From assembly GCF_028869115.1 (NCBI RefSeq), contig NZ_CP079800.1, positions 992,001 through 1,056,000 on the forward strand: a stretch of DNA of 64,000 bases. Direction: 5' to 3'. Shown piece by piece: positions 17,180 to 26,268 of the stretch (position 1 is the first letter of the stretch; each line of letters begins with the position of its first letter). Below the pieces are notes generated by a model. That model had not been told where the DNA came from and did no database searches. It was given only the letters and a program-made list of their open reading frames with translations. The position numbers were made by a program, and so were the translations under genes. Source of the stretch: Pseudemcibacter aquimaris (GTDB lineage: Bacteria > Pseudomonadota > Alphaproteobacteria > Sphingomonadales > Emcibacteraceae).

Positions 17180-18517
17180 TTATTGATTAAGTAATGTTGG
17201 CAACCAAAGCGCGATTGCCGGAAAAGCCATAATCAGCAATAATCCGATTAATTGAATAATGATATAAGGGATTACCCCCTTATAAATATTTTGCATTCTA
17301 ATCTCTTTTGGCGCGACCCCCTTCATATAAAAGAGGGCAAATCCAAACGGTGGCGTCAGGAATGATGTTTGCAAGTTGATGGCAACCAGTATCGCAAACC
17401 ATGGTAAAACCTGCGCCGTTTCAACATGACCACCAAGATCAAGTCCGTTTAGGATTGGTGCAAAAATCGGTAAAACAATCAATGTGATTTCAATCCAGTC
17501 AAAAAAGAAACCAAGGATGAATACGAGGATCATCAAGATGCTTATGACAATCCAAGGCCCGCCATCAAAGTTATTCATAAAATGAATAATCAGATCATCG
17601 CCACCAAGTGACCGAAACACATATGAAAATGCGGTTGCACCAACAAAAATACCGAAAATCATGCCTGAGGTATTGATGGTCTCATCGCATGTTTCCCAAA
17701 ATTTTGCCCGGGTCATCTTCTTTTTTATCAGTGCAAGGAGCAATGCACCAAATGCGCCGACACCGGCTGCTTCTGTTGGGGTTGCAAGTCCAGTGAATAT
17801 TGATCCTAGAACAAGCGAGATTAGAATGACAGCTGGCAGAAACCCATTAAGAATTTGGGTAATGTTGTATTCTTTATCTTGAATGCTTTCCGGAGCAGGG
17901 GTTCCGCGATTTTTGAATATTATGTAAATCAGATAAAATGACGCAAGCATTAAGCCGGGTATAAGGGCCGTCATAAATAAATCTGTAACAGATATGGAAA
18001 GAAGGTCACCCATGATCACTAACATGATGCTTGGTGGGATTAATATCCCTAGCGTTCCTGCAGCTGCAATGGTGCCGCTTGTGAAGTTCTTGTCATATTC
18101 GGCTTTAAGCATTGCCGGGAATGCCATTAATGATATCATCACGACACTGGCACCGATAATGCCGGTTGTTGCCGCCATTATGGTTCCAAGTAAGGTCACG
18201 GACATCGCAAGCCCACCTGGGGCGCGTCTTGTTAAGACCTGTAAACTATGAAGTAGTTCTTTTGCAATGCCGCTACGTTCAAGGATTAAACCCATAAAGA
18301 CAAACATTGGTATGGCAATCAGAACGATATTTTCAACGACACCGCCAAAAATACGCGAATTGATCAAGAAAAATTCTTTAAAATTAAATACATCAAAACC
18401 CATACCAATAAGGCCGAACATCAATCCGACACCACCAAGGACAAAGGCAACGGGGTATCCGGAAAAAAGGAATATGGCCAATACCGGAAACATGAATAAA
18501 GGAAGCAAATCAATCAT
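17180..18517 (-). CDS. dctM: TRAP transporter large membrane subunit
   Basis: A 445-residue membrane protein of the DctM type with 12 or so helices. Marks are the opening LPLFMFPVLAIFLFSGYPVAFVLGG, in part FLFSGYPVAFVLG near residue 18, ATTGIIGASVVMISLMAFPAM, TIAAAGTLGILIPPSIMLVIMG near residue 148 (in part GTLGILIPPSIML), and the C-terminal NLQTSFLTPPFGFALFYMKG, in part FLTPPFGFALFY near residue 390. It is the ion-coupled translocation subunit of a tripartite transporter for an organic acid or similar anion. Its start overlaps the dctQ stop by 8 bases. Substrate is not readable. Confidence 0.93.
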   Translation of the reverse strand: MIDLLPLFMFPVLAIFLFSGYPVAFVLGGVGLMFGLIGMGFDVFNFKEFFLINSRIFGGVVENIVLIAIPMFVFMGLILERSGIAKELLHSLQVLTRRAPGGLAMSVTLLGTIMAATTGIIGASVVMISLMAFPAMLKAEYDKNFTSGTIAAAGTLGILIPPSIMLVIMGDLLSISVTDLFMTALIPGLMLASFYLIYIIFKNRGTPAPESIQDKEYNITQILNGFLPAVILISLVLGSIFTGLATPTEAAGVGAFGALLLALIKKKMTRAKFWETCDETINTSGMIFGIFVGATAFSYVFRSLGGDDLIIHFMNNFDGGPWIVISILMILVFILGFFFDWIEITLIVLPIFAPILNGLDLGGHVETAQVLPWFAILVAINLQTSFLTPPFGFALFYMKGVAPKEIRMQNIYKGVIPYIIIQLIGLLLIMAFPAIALWLPTLLNQ

Positions 18518-19004
18518 TTGAAACTTCCTTTCGGTTTAATAGAATAGAGACACCCGAAAGACCAAGCAGTAAAAAGCCAAGTGGTAAAAATGATTTGATG
18601 ATCCATCTATAACTTAAGCCATCGGATGTTGCGGACATTTCACCGGCAAGATAGGATTTAAGTGCAAAATCAATACCGAAATATATCACAACACCCGAAT
18701 AAGGGATCAGAAAAAGTAGACATCCACAAATTTCAATGAGACGGTTTGTTTTATAAGAAAAGTTTTCCCGGAACAAATCAACGCGAACATGTGCATCTTG
18801 AATATAATTAAACCCAAGACATAAAAGGAATAATGCGCCGTGAAAATGCCATTCAAGTTCTTGTAAAGCCACAGAGCCAGTATTCATAAAACGGCGTCCA
18901 ATAACATCGAAAATGATCGTGATCATCAGTGCGATTAGCATAAACCGCCCAAGGTAAGATGATCCCTTTAATATCCGATCAATTGTCCGCTTTAATATAC
19001 CCAA
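18510..19004 (-). CDS. dctQ: TRAP transporter small membrane subunit
   Basis: A 164-residue four-helix membrane protein of the DctQ type. The motif LQELEWHFHGALFLLCLG near residue 43 with its acidic and histidine residues is characteristic, as is the preceding VIGRRFMNTG. It pairs with DctM in the membrane. The start overlaps the end of the binding-protein gene by 26 bases, so the three genes are tightly coupled. Confidence 0.9.
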   Translation of the reverse strand: MGILKRTIDRILKGSSYLGRFMLIALMITIIFDVIGRRFMNTGSVALQELEWHFHGALFLLCLGFNYIQDAHVRVDLFRENFSYKTNRLIEICGCLLFLIPYSGVVIYFGIDFALKSYLAGEMSATSDGLSYRWIIKSFLPLGFLLLGLSGVSILLNRKEVSND

Positions 19005-20058
19005 GATCTTTCCAAGATTTATATGATGCTCTGAAACTTTGTAAAGATTCCCACGCGCGTTTGAAATCCGGGTCCTTTGCGGCTTCTTCTTCTGCGACTT
19101 CTAACCATGCGGCTTCAAAGGCTTGCATGATTTCACCTGGCCATTCATGAAAGATTGTTCCGGATTGTTTCAATTTATTGATGGCTTCTGCTTGCAAGGC
19201 TTCACCATTTGCAATGCCAAAACGCATATTGTCACCGCATGTCATATTGATTTGCGCTTTTTGTAAATCGGATAGGCTTTCCCATTTTTCAAGATTAATC
19301 ATCAATTCAAAAAATGTGGATTGTTGATGCCATCCGGGGAAATAATAATGTTTCGCGACCTTATCAAAACCGAGCTTTTCATCTACGGCAGGTACGGAAA
19401 ATTCTGTAGCGTCAATGGCGCCCAGTTCAAGCGCAGGGAATATATCACCCGTCGCGAGTAACTGTGTGGAAACGCCAAGTTTGCTCATCACACGTGCACC
19501 AAGGCCAAAGAAACGCATTCTTAAACCTTTAAGATCATCAAGGGTTTTGATCTCTTCTTTAAACCAGCCGGATGCTTCGGGTGGGCTGATGCCGCAAATG
19601 ATGCCGTGGATGTTATGTTGGTGGTAAATATCTTCATAAATTTCTTTACCGCCGCCTTCGTAATACCATGCCATATATTCTGGTGCGTCTGGGCCAAATG
19701 GAATGGCAGCAAAGGTTTGGAGGGCAGGGACCTTACCGCTCCAGAAGCCGGGGGATGACCATGCTGAATCAAGCGCGCCATATGATACAGCGTCAAATGT
19801 TTCAAGCGGTGGTGAAAGCGCGCCCGGTTCAAAAAAACGGAAAGTAATATTACCGTTTGAAATGATAGCTATTTGTTCTTCAAACCGTTTAGCCATGGTA
19901 CCCAGTATAGTAAGCGTACTTGGGTATGTGCTGGCCAGTTTTAAGTTTACAGGGTCGTTATCCTGGTTTTGGACGGTTTCTGTGTTTTCTGGTGTACCAC
20001 ATGAAAATAGAAAGGCAGACATAATTGTCGTGCTGACTATGTGCTTAAAATTCAACAT
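18979..20058 (-). CDS. dctP: TRAP transporter substrate-binding lipoprotein
   Basis: A 359-residue DctP-type solute receptor. It is a lipoprotein: the signal ends SAFLFSC with the lipidated cysteine at residue 20, so the receptor is membrane-tethered. The family segments include VNLKLASTYPSTLTILGTMAKRF in part (ASTYPSTLTILG), LDDLKGLRMRFFGLGARVMSKLG near residue 175 (in part LKGLRMRF, with the ligand-binding arginine) and PALELGAIDATEFSVPAVDEKLGF. The GAIDATE-type sequence is common in receptors for keto acids and related anions. Its ATG overlaps the stop of the upstream coiled-coil gene (TAATG). Confidence 0.92.
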   Translation of the reverse strand: MLNFKHIVSTTIMSAFLFSCGTPENTETVQNQDNDPVNLKLASTYPSTLTILGTMAKRFEEQIAIISNGNITFRFFEPGALSPPLETFDAVSYGALDSAWSSPGFWSGKVPALQTFAAIPFGPDAPEYMAWYYEGGGKEIYEDIYHQHNIHGIICGISPPEASGWFKEEIKTLDDLKGLRMRFFGLGARVMSKLGVSTQLLATGDIFPALELGAIDATEFSVPAVDEKLGFDKVAKHYYFPGWHQQSTFFELMINLEKWESLSDLQKAQINMTCGDNMRFGIANGEALQAEAINKLKQSGTIFHEWPGEIMQAFEAAWLEVAEEEAAKDPDFKRAWESLQSFRASYKSWKDLGYIKADN

Positions 20059-22046
20059 TATGAATTTAAACGACCTGTGGCATCAGCAAGAACGAAATAA
20101 ACCTTGCCGACATCAGAAGTGACTAAAGTTTCACGGTATAGGTCATCGGAATTTTCAGTGAACGTACCGAGCATTTCTTCGAATAATTGTAAGAAGCTAT
20201 CGGTGTTCATTCTGAAGTCTCTATCTTCTAAATAATGTTTTCGAAGTTCCGCGGTTGTTTTCTTGCCGATGTGTTTTTTAATGCGGCGGATAAACAGATT
20301 TTTATCACCGGAAATATATTTATCCCATAATTCCTTCGGAATATCGCCATCCAAATATTTTGCGATATCAATTGAGCCGGATTGAAGCTTTTCCATGATT
20401 TTTTCTGAAACGTCGGAAAATCTTTCTGCATTAATTCTTTTTAAGCGTTTTTCAATAGCCTCTGCATTTGTGGCGAGGCTCTGACTTGAAAACTGGATGG
20501 CATTGATCATCTGCTGATATTTCTCAGCGTTTTGGTCAAGGGCATAATTGGTTTCCTCTACAGCCTCTACGGCAGCGTTGGATGCAACGTGAATGCGGTC
20601 GGAAGTGCGGAGTAGGTCATTTGAAATACGTTTAATTTTATCTTCTGATGAATGAACGCTTTTTGCTGTGCTTCTTTCAATGGTCGCCACTTCTTCAAGC
20701 ATCGTTTCAAGTTTTTTCATATTTTCCGCATGTTCACGGCGTACATGGTTCGCTGCATTTAACCAAGTATTGATGATGCTTGTTGTGTTTTCTTCTTGAT
20801 TAATCAGATTCTCACTGGCCTTAAGGCTGGCGTTTTCAATTTCGCGGATACCATTTTTGCTACGGTTTTGAATATCAATGATTTGATCATTAACATCAGC
20901 AGAAAGTGAGAGAATATTTTCAATAATTTTTTGCCCGTGCGCGCCAAGTCGGGTCGAATTATTGTTCATCTTATCAATCGCAACGGCAAGGCCGTCTTCG
21001 ATAACATTTACGCAAGAAAGAATGTTTTTATGTTGCTTGTTAAATTCTTCTTCGGCGCCTTCAATTCGGGTGCTGAATTCATTCGCGAATTCTTTAAAGA
21101 GCTGATGTTCATTTCCAAGACTATCTGATCGTTCTTGAATATGCTTTTTGGTTTCTTCGAGAGTGCTTTCGATTTTTTCTGACTGCGATTGAATGGTGCT
21201 TAATGTGTCGCGTACATGTGTTTCAATAGTATCAAGATTTCCAGAAAGCAATTCACCCATCCGGCTGTTTCCTTGATCGACTTCCGTTTCGAGTGACTGG
21301 AAGTGTTCAGAAATATTGTCGCGCATTGCATTAGTGTTTTCAGAAAGATTGTTTTGAACGTCATCAAGCCCTTGCGTAATTTGTTCTTCTATCTTTCCGG
21401 TGATGTTGCCTAGCTCATTAACTGTTTCAGTATAATGTTCGCTGGCTTCAGTGATGCTTTTTTTGCTTTTTTCGGTGACAGATTTAACGGCTTCTTCCAT
21501 CGCAGTGGCTTTTTTCGCAATGTTATCTGCGCTCGCGTCAATGCCGCTTATGGAATTTTCACTAATGGTAGAGAGTTGTTCAATCTGTTCTTTCAGTGAA
21601 TTAAACTTGTCTGTGGCCTGATCACCAGCAGCATCAATTTTTTCAATTTCCTGCTGCATATTTTCAATAACTTTATTTATGCGGTCTTGTGTGACTTCCA
21701 CAGGGCTTAATAATTGATCTAATCCCGTTTCTAGGGCACGTCTGTTTTCTTCGATTGGATTAATACGTAAAATAACCAAGCAAATCATCCAAATGATAAT
21801 TATTGGGGCGGATACGCCCATGATAAGTGATGCAATCTCGACGATATTGCCACCAAATTCATATGATGAATTTGCAAGATAAAAGATACATACTGAAAGC
21901 CAAATTACCGATAGTAAGGAAGATAGAGTAACTGGCCAATTTCTTACGAATGATTTTTTCGGCAACTCATTGGTGTTTGAGTGTTTGACGGAAGAAGGGT
22001 GTGCCGTGACCACCTGTCTTGATCGTGCGCCTTTATTTTCACTCAT
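20058..22046 (-). CDS. Membrane-anchored coiled-coil protein (TipN-like architecture)
   Basis: A 662-residue protein. Two transmembrane helices lie near residues 36-59 (VTLSSLLSVIWLSVCIFYLA) and 68-92 (EIASLIMGVSAPIIIIWMIC). They are followed by about 470 residues of uninterrupted heptad-type sequence rich in Glu, Lys, Gln, Asn and Ser, then a folded C-terminal region from about residue 550 (IAKYLDGDIPKELWDKYISG, then TDSFLQLFEEMLGTF). Two N-terminal helices with a long cytoplasmic coiled coil is the layout of the Caulobacter polarity factor TipN, but I cannot claim homology. A gene beside receiver, HPt and flagellar genes could plausibly mark the pole. It is translationally coupled to dctP (TAATG), which is odd for a structural protein. 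Confidence 0.65.
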   Translation of the reverse strand: MSENKGARSRQVVTAHPSSVKHSNTNELPKKSFVRNWPVTLSSLLSVIWLSVCIFYLANSSYEFGGNIVEIASLIMGVSAPIIIIWMICLVILRINPIEENRRALETGLDQLLSPVEVTQDRINKVIENMQQEIEKIDAAGDQATDKFNSLKEQIEQLSTISENSISGIDASADNIAKKATAMEEAVKSVTEKSKKSITEASEHYTETVNELGNITGKIEEQITQGLDDVQNNLSENTNAMRDNISEHFQSLETEVDQGNSRMGELLSGNLDTIETHVRDTLSTIQSQSEKIESTLEETKKHIQERSDSLGNEHQLFKEFANEFSTRIEGAEEEFNKQHKNILSCVNVIEDGLAVAIDKMNNNSTRLGAHGQKIIENILSLSADVNDQIIDIQNRSKNGIREIENASLKASENLINQEENTTSIINTWLNAANHVRREHAENMKKLETMLEEVATIERSTAKSVHSSEDKIKRISNDLLRTSDRIHVASNAAVEAVEETNYALDQNAEKYQQMINAIQFSSQSLATNAEAIEKRLKRINAERFSDVSEKIMEKLQSGSIDIAKYLDGDIPKELWDKYISGDKNLFIRRIKKHIGKKTTAELRKHYLEDRDFRMNTDSFLQLFEEMLGTFTENSDDLYRETLVTSDVGKVYFVLADATGRLNS

Positions 22047-22273
22047 TTACATTGCCCGTCGTTGGAAGATTTTTTTATATTTTATCAGGTGGTTGATATT
22101 ACATCAAGCACACTGTCTTCTTAGCGTTCTATTATTTAAATTTCAATTACTTATATATGATTAACAGGCAGATAAAATTTTTTATGAAAATCACTTTTCT
22201 TATTTATATTTTATTTACCATAATAATGTTTTATAGATAAATTAATAAAAAGAATAAAAACCGGGATCAAAAT
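22047..22273. other. AT-rich divergent intergenic region
   Basis: A 227-base, very AT-rich gap between the divergent coiled-coil and receiver genes. Both promoters should lie here. I see no operator or terminator. Confidence 0.4.
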
Positions 22274-22825
22274 ATGAGCGGTATTGACCTTAGCAGAATA
22301 AGCGTACTTGTTGTTGAAGACAGTCCATTTGTACGTTCTTTATTGGTAAATAGTATTCGTGTATTGGGCGTTCAATCAGTCCGATCAGTGGATGATGGCG
22401 CAGAAGCAATTGAATTTCTGAAACTTGTTGATGAAAATCCAATGAAGGCAGGGATGATGTCTGTTGATGTGATCATCAGTGACTGGGAAATGAGTCCTGT
22501 TAATGGATTGATGCTGCTTCGTTGGATCAGAAGACATAAAGAATCCAGCGACAGGTTTAAGCCGTTCATTATGTTGACGGGGTATTCTGAGCCAAAACGT
22601 GTTCAGGAAGCTCGTGAAATGGGTGTGACAGAATTTATGTCAAAACCATTTTCTGTGAACGCGCTCGCGGATAAATTTTATTCTATCATCTTCAAGCAGC
22701 GCCAATTTGTTCATACAAATTCATATTTTGGCCCCGATAGACGACGTCAGGTCATTCCGATAAGTGGCGAAGATCGCCGAAAATTCACGTATGATAGCCC
22801 AGAAGTGGAGGTCGTCAATGTCTAA
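22274..22825 (+). CDS. CheY-like response regulator with a conserved basic tail
   Basis: A 183-residue single receiver protein. The acidic pair is in VVEDS near residue 15, the phosphoacceptor is D70 in ISDWEM, the switch threonine is in MLTGYSEP near residue 99 and the lysine is in MSKPF near residue 118. A tail of about 50 residues follows, with the FGPDRRRQ motif and a second basic patch (GEDRRKF) found in several alphaproteobacterial single-domain regulators. There is no DNA-binding domain, so output should be by protein contact. It overlaps the HPt gene by 8 bases; the two probably form a phosphorelay pair. Confidence 0.88.
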   Translation: MSGIDLSRISVLVVEDSPFVRSLLVNSIRVLGVQSVRSVDDGAEAIEFLKLVDENPMKAGMMSVDVIISDWEMSPVNGLMLLRWIRRHKESSDRFKPFIMLTGYSEPKRVQEAREMGVTEFMSKPFSVNALADKFYSIIFKQRQFVHTNSYFGPDRRRQVIPISGEDRRKFTYDSPEVEVVNV

Positions 22826-23330
22826 GCCAGCCGTAAAAGTCAGATATTACCGATTAAAAAATAAGCTCAAGGAAAAAACCGCTGGTCTTGCACTTGAGCC
22901 TGGGGCAATCATCGAGTTTGACGAAGATGTCCTTGCCGATGCGGAAGATGCCTTTCAGGAAATGGCAGAAGAGTATCCGGATTGGGTTATGGGGTTGATC
23001 AATGAACTTTTTGAAATATTTCGCCGCTGTGTCGATGATGATGTTAACCGTAAAGGATATTTTGAACGCATTAATGCCATCGCCCATGATATGCGCGGGC
23101 AGGGTGGAACGTTTGGTTACCAGTTGATCACGGATTTCGCAGAAGGACTTTATAACTTCACCCAACGGGGGTCCGGCTTATCAGACAGTCACGTTGAAAT
23201 TATTAAAGCCCATCTTGATGCGATGCGTGTGGTTATTCGTGACCGTGTTGAAGGTGACGGTGGCGATATTGGTAAAGCCCTAAAAGAAGGGCTTGAAGAA
23301 TCTGTGAAGCGATATAGCAACAAAAAATAA
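22818..23330 (+). CDS. HPt-domain-like phosphotransfer protein
   Basis: A 170-residue helical protein. The phosphoacceptor histidine is H90 in AHDMRGQGGTFGY, inside the typical HPt pattern HxxKGxxxxxG with R for K. I chose the ATG at 22818, which has GGAGG just upstream inside the preceding gene; an upstream in-frame start would overlap that gene by 62 bases and add 18 unlike residues. It should exchange phosphate with the receiver encoded just before. A hairpin overlapping the stop codon probably terminates both this gene and the convergent one. Confidence 0.8.
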   Translation: MSKPAVKVRYYRLKNKLKEKTAGLALEPGAIIEFDEDVLADAEDAFQEMAEEYPDWVMGLINELFEIFRRCVDDDVNRKGYFERINAIAHDMRGQGGTFGYQLITDFAEGLYNFTQRGSGLSDSHVEIIKAHLDAMRVVIRDRVEGDGGDIGKALKEGLEESVKRYSNKK

Positions 23331-23338
23331 GTTGCTAT
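23314..23338. terminator. Hairpin between convergent genes
   Basis: ATAGCAAC and GTTGCTAT pair around a 9-base A-rich loop and are followed on the + strand by a T-rich run. It overlaps the HPt stop codon and touches the stop of the opposite gene, so it can serve both directions. Confidence 0.65.
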
Positions 23339-25011
23339 TTTTCTTTTCTTTTATCTTTCAACCACTTTTGAAATTTTGGTGCCTGTTCTTCCATGAATTC
23401 CGGCCACGGATCGTTGATACCTTTGAAAAGCACTCTTTTATTTGTTTGATAAGGTAAGTATTCTTCATGAAAAATCCACCATGGATCGCCGGCTGAGAAA
23501 ATCCAACTTTCAACACCTGCCATACCAGATTGCATAAGCGGTGCTGATGCTGGTCCCATCACTAAATCAAGTGATGTCATCATCGCAGTAGTGCCTTCGA
23601 TATCATTTTTTAAATCTAAGCCTTCTATTTGGTGAATTTTAATGCCGGTTTCTTTTTCCAGTTCTTCCAGTTCATCTTTGCAGTCACCATATTGTACATT
23701 GACGAAATTAATATTTTTTTCCTTTAGGAACGGAACCCAGTCAAGAATGCTTGCATAGTTTCTGGCACGTTTTGCATATTGAAGTCCACTTCGCCACGCA
23801 ATGCCTACAGAAATATCATGCGGCAGTTTTTCAATTTCTATTTGCCATTTATCTACAATTTCAGGGTTAGGTTTAAGAGTAGGCTTGTTATTTATTTGAA
23901 TATCTTCTTTATTATGCCAATATTGGCCCATTAAATCACCAGCCATAAATAAATAATCATATTCTTCTATTTCGAGGTCTGGACAAGTATATATATTATA
24001 ATCAAGTTTTTTGTTTAATAGAAAAACTGTACTACCAACATCAGCATTTGGAAAACTGTATTTGAATAAATTTACAAGCCTATCTTGACAGGATAGACCA
24101 ACTTTTTTTGCATCTTTAATAACTTGATTATAAAGCCAAGCAAATTGAATTTCGTCACCAATCCCTTGTTCGGCAAAAATAAGGATCTTTTTATCTTTTA
24201 AATCTTGGCCATTCCAATACGGCTTGCCGTGATATCTAAGTGAATAATTAAAATGCAGACGGGTTTTTCTGCCTTTATAATAATCCCATGCTTTATCATA
24301 TTGGTTTTGTTTGACGTAAAAATTAAATAAAAATAACTTAGGGTCAGCTTGATTTGGATCCAGTTTTAACGCTTTTAAACCTGCTTCTTCAGCCTTCTTG
24401 TATTCGCCAACGGAATAATATGCTGGTCCAATATTATTTAATACCTGTTTGTTGTTTGGGTCTATTTTAAGTGCTTCTTCATAAAAAACGATAGCGTGCC
24501 CAGGGCCATCTCGAAAGCCTACGGTAGCGCCTAACGTATTCCAGAGCGCATCTTTATCGGGGAAAATTGGAATAACATCTTTTAAAAAGTCAATGGCTTC
24601 ATCTAGTTGTCCTGCTTCGCGTAATGCGGTGGCATAGTTGTTATAAGGAACAATTTCACCAGGTTCTAACTGCATATGAAGGTTATGAAATTTTAACGCC
24701 AGGTCAAAATAATTTAGGCTAAGTGCAGTATTGCCCAATATGGATGCAATGTTGGGGTTATCTGGATTTTTTTGCAGCACATGTTCAAGTAAATTCATGG
24801 AAGCAGTCTTATTGCCGTTTTTCGCAAGACAGTCGGCGACAGCAATAGAAACCTTTGCGTCCGTATCGTCATACTTCCAAGCGGATGTAAAGTACTGTAA
24901 AGCTTCCAGGTTTTTACCTTGTTTATGAAGTTTAAAGCCCATTCTTACTTGTTTATTGTATTGGGCTCTGTTTTTTGGTGCTGTTAATTTTCCAGTCTGT
25001 TTTTTTGCCAT
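23335..25011 (-). CDS. TPR protein with glycosyltransferase-like C-terminal half
   Basis: A 558-residue protein. Residues 20-250 hold TPR units (GFKLHKQGKNLEALQYFTSA, ISIAV-type helices, LKFHNLHMQLEPGEIVPYNN, VLNNIGPAYYSVGEYKKAEE). Residues 275-550 have the ILIFAEQGIGDEIQFAWLYN motif near residue 278 and VSVGIAWRSG-like HDISVGIAWRSGLQYAKRA near residue 405, a pattern of GT41/heptosyltransferase-like enzymes fused to TPRs. Such proteins often sit next to flagellins in alphaproteobacteria, and the next gene on this side is flbT followed by the flagellins. Flagellin glycosylation is the likely role, by inference. No donor-sugar genes are nearby. Confidence 0.75.
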   Translation of the reverse strand: MAKKQTGKLTAPKNRAQYNKQVRMGFKLHKQGKNLEALQYFTSAWKYDDTDAKVSIAVADCLAKNGNKTASMNLLEHVLQKNPDNPNIASILGNTALSLNYFDLALKFHNLHMQLEPGEIVPYNNYATALREAGQLDEAIDFLKDVIPIFPDKDALWNTLGATVGFRDGPGHAIVFYEEALKIDPNNKQVLNNIGPAYYSVGEYKKAEEAGLKALKLDPNQADPKLFLFNFYVKQNQYDKAWDYYKGRKTRLHFNYSLRYHGKPYWNGQDLKDKKILIFAEQGIGDEIQFAWLYNQVIKDAKKVGLSCQDRLVNLFKYSFPNADVGSTVFLLNKKLDYNIYTCPDLEIEEYDYLFMAGDLMGQYWHNKEDIQINNKPTLKPNPEIVDKWQIEIEKLPHDISVGIAWRSGLQYAKRARNYASILDWVPFLKEKNINFVNVQYGDCKDELEELEKETGIKIHQIEGLDLKNDIEGTTAMMTSLDLVMGPASAPLMQSGMAGVESWIFSAGDPWWIFHEEYLPYQTNKRVLFKGINDPWPEFMEEQAPKFQKWLKDKRKEK

Positions 25012-25174
25012 AATAATAGCCTTATAATTTTATATATAAAAAATTAACTTAATAATCATATGATATAGTTAATAAAAAGTAGCGTTCATACAATATTAAC
25101 CATTTAATTGTGAAATGGGCAATAAGTGTGTATTATCTTGTAAAAAGATAATAATTAAAAGGAATAAAAGATAA

Positions 25175-25570
25175 ATGGCTTTAAAATTGTCATTAAAACC
25201 GGGAGAGAAGTTCGTCGTTAACGGGGCAGTGATCGTTAATGGTGACAGACGAAGCACATTAGTCCTGCAAAATAAAGCATCACTTTTAAGGGAAAAGGAT
25301 ATTTTACTGGCTGAAGATGTCGATACACCAGTAAAGCATGTATATTTCCCAATTATGTTGATGTACATGGATCCGGATGGATACAAAAAGTATCATGAAC
25401 AATTTGTTCTTCGAATGACGGAGTTTCTAAGTGTTGTAGAAGATGCTGAAACTAAATTACTTTGTGTTGCAATCAGTAAGGATGTCATGGACGGGGAATT
25501 TTATAAAGCGTTAATGAAATGCAAAAAGCTATTCAAATACGAGCAATCGAGATTGGCATATGAAGAGTAA
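25175..25570 (+). CDS. flbT: Flagellin mRNA regulator FlbT
   Basis: A 131-residue protein matching FlbT: start LKLSLKPGEKFVVNGAVI, middle DRRSTLVLQNKASLLREKDI and the VKHVYFPIMLMY segment near residue 51. In Caulobacter FlbT binds the 5' leader of flagellin mRNA and blocks translation until the hook is finished. Its own ribosome-binding site is AAAGGAA. It overlaps flaF by 11 bases and lies directly ahead of the flagellins, three of which share a structured leader that could be its target. Confidence 0.93.
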   Translation: MALKLSLKPGEKFVVNGAVIVNGDRRSTLVLQNKASLLREKDILLAEDVDTPVKHVYFPIMLMYMDPDGYKKYHEQFVLRMTEFLSVVEDAETKLLCVAISKDVMDGEFYKALMKCKKLFKYEQSRLAYEE

Positions 25571-26027
25571 CCCTTATCAGCAATCGATACAAAAAACTGA
25601 ATCGCCACAGCAAACCGAATACCGACTGTTTGTTGAAGTGACACGTGCCTTAATGGATGCTAAAGATCTTGAGAAAACAGATCCAAAGCTTCATGATGCG
25701 TTACACTGGAACAGGCGTATGTGGTCCACTTTTGCAACCGATTGTGCGATTGAAGGAAATAAATTACCGAAAATGCTTCGGGCACAAATTATTTCGCTTT
25801 CTATTTGGGTAGGGAAGCATAGTTCAAAAATTATTCGTGAAGATGAAGATATTCAAGCACTCATTGATGTGAACAAAACGGTAATGGAAGGGCTCGCCAT
25901 GCAAGAACGCAATGCAGCTGGACAAAACCAGACAACACCTCAAGGGAATCAAACCGCACCATCTGCACCAGAGGCGGGCAATAATCCTGCAGCTCGGGCA
26001 GGATCTAGTGCATCAATTAAAGTATAA
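25560..26027 (+). CDS. flaF: Flagellin synthesis regulator FlaF
   Basis: A 155-residue protein of the FlaF family. Conserved marks: NPYQQSIQKTESPQQTEYRLF near the start (in part ESPQQTEYRLF), LHDALHWNRRMWSTFATDC near residue 46, and LRAQIISLSIWVGKHSSKI near residue 77. FlaF promotes flagellin translation or secretion and works against FlbT. The C-terminal 45 residues are a low-complexity Gln/Pro/Ala/Asn tail that is longer than usual for the family. It is coupled to flbT by an 11-base overlap. Confidence 0.92.
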   Translation: MKSNPYQQSIQKTESPQQTEYRLFVEVTRALMDAKDLEKTDPKLHDALHWNRRMWSTFATDCAIEGNKLPKMLRAQIISLSIWVGKHSSKIIREDEDIQALIDVNKTVMEGLAMQERNAAGQNQTTPQGNQTAPSAPEAGNNPAARAGSSASIKV

Positions 26028-26113
26028 AATTAACTTTTCAAATGATTTTGTTAACTTTTAAGTTATTGATGTTTAAAGATTTTTATAAATAATTGACAGA
26101 TTCGTTAAAATCA

Positions 26114-26129
26114 TTAACTTATTGTTAAC
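26114..26129 (+). promoter_or_regulatory. CtrA-like box upstream of the first flagellin
   Basis: TTAACTTATTGTTAAC fits TTAA-N7-TTAAC exactly and lies 140 bases before the first flagellin ATG. An additional TTAA just upstream gives a cluster of half-sites. No sigma54 promoter was found for this flagellin, unlike the one at 29771. Confidence 0.5.
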
Positions 26130-26219
26130 GGGTTGTAATGTAATGTTGCACCGTTAGTGATTGTCAGAATGACAGGATTGTTAACAATAACTGGCTGATA
26201 TAAAATCGGCTCTAACTTA

Positions 26220-26260
26220 TAGAAGCAAAACGCTTCTAATATATATGCTCTAGAATGGAG
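26220..26260 (+). promoter_or_regulatory. Flagellin leader element, copy 1
   Basis: A 7-bp hairpin (TAGAAGC, loop AAAAC, GCTTCTA) at 26220-26238 is followed by CTCTAGAATGGAG at 26248-26260, 8 bases before the ATG. The motif contains the ribosome-binding site GGAG and can fold back on itself through CTCT. Copies 2 and 3 precede the next two flagellins. Confidence 0.7.
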
Positions 26261-26268
26261 AAAGTAGT

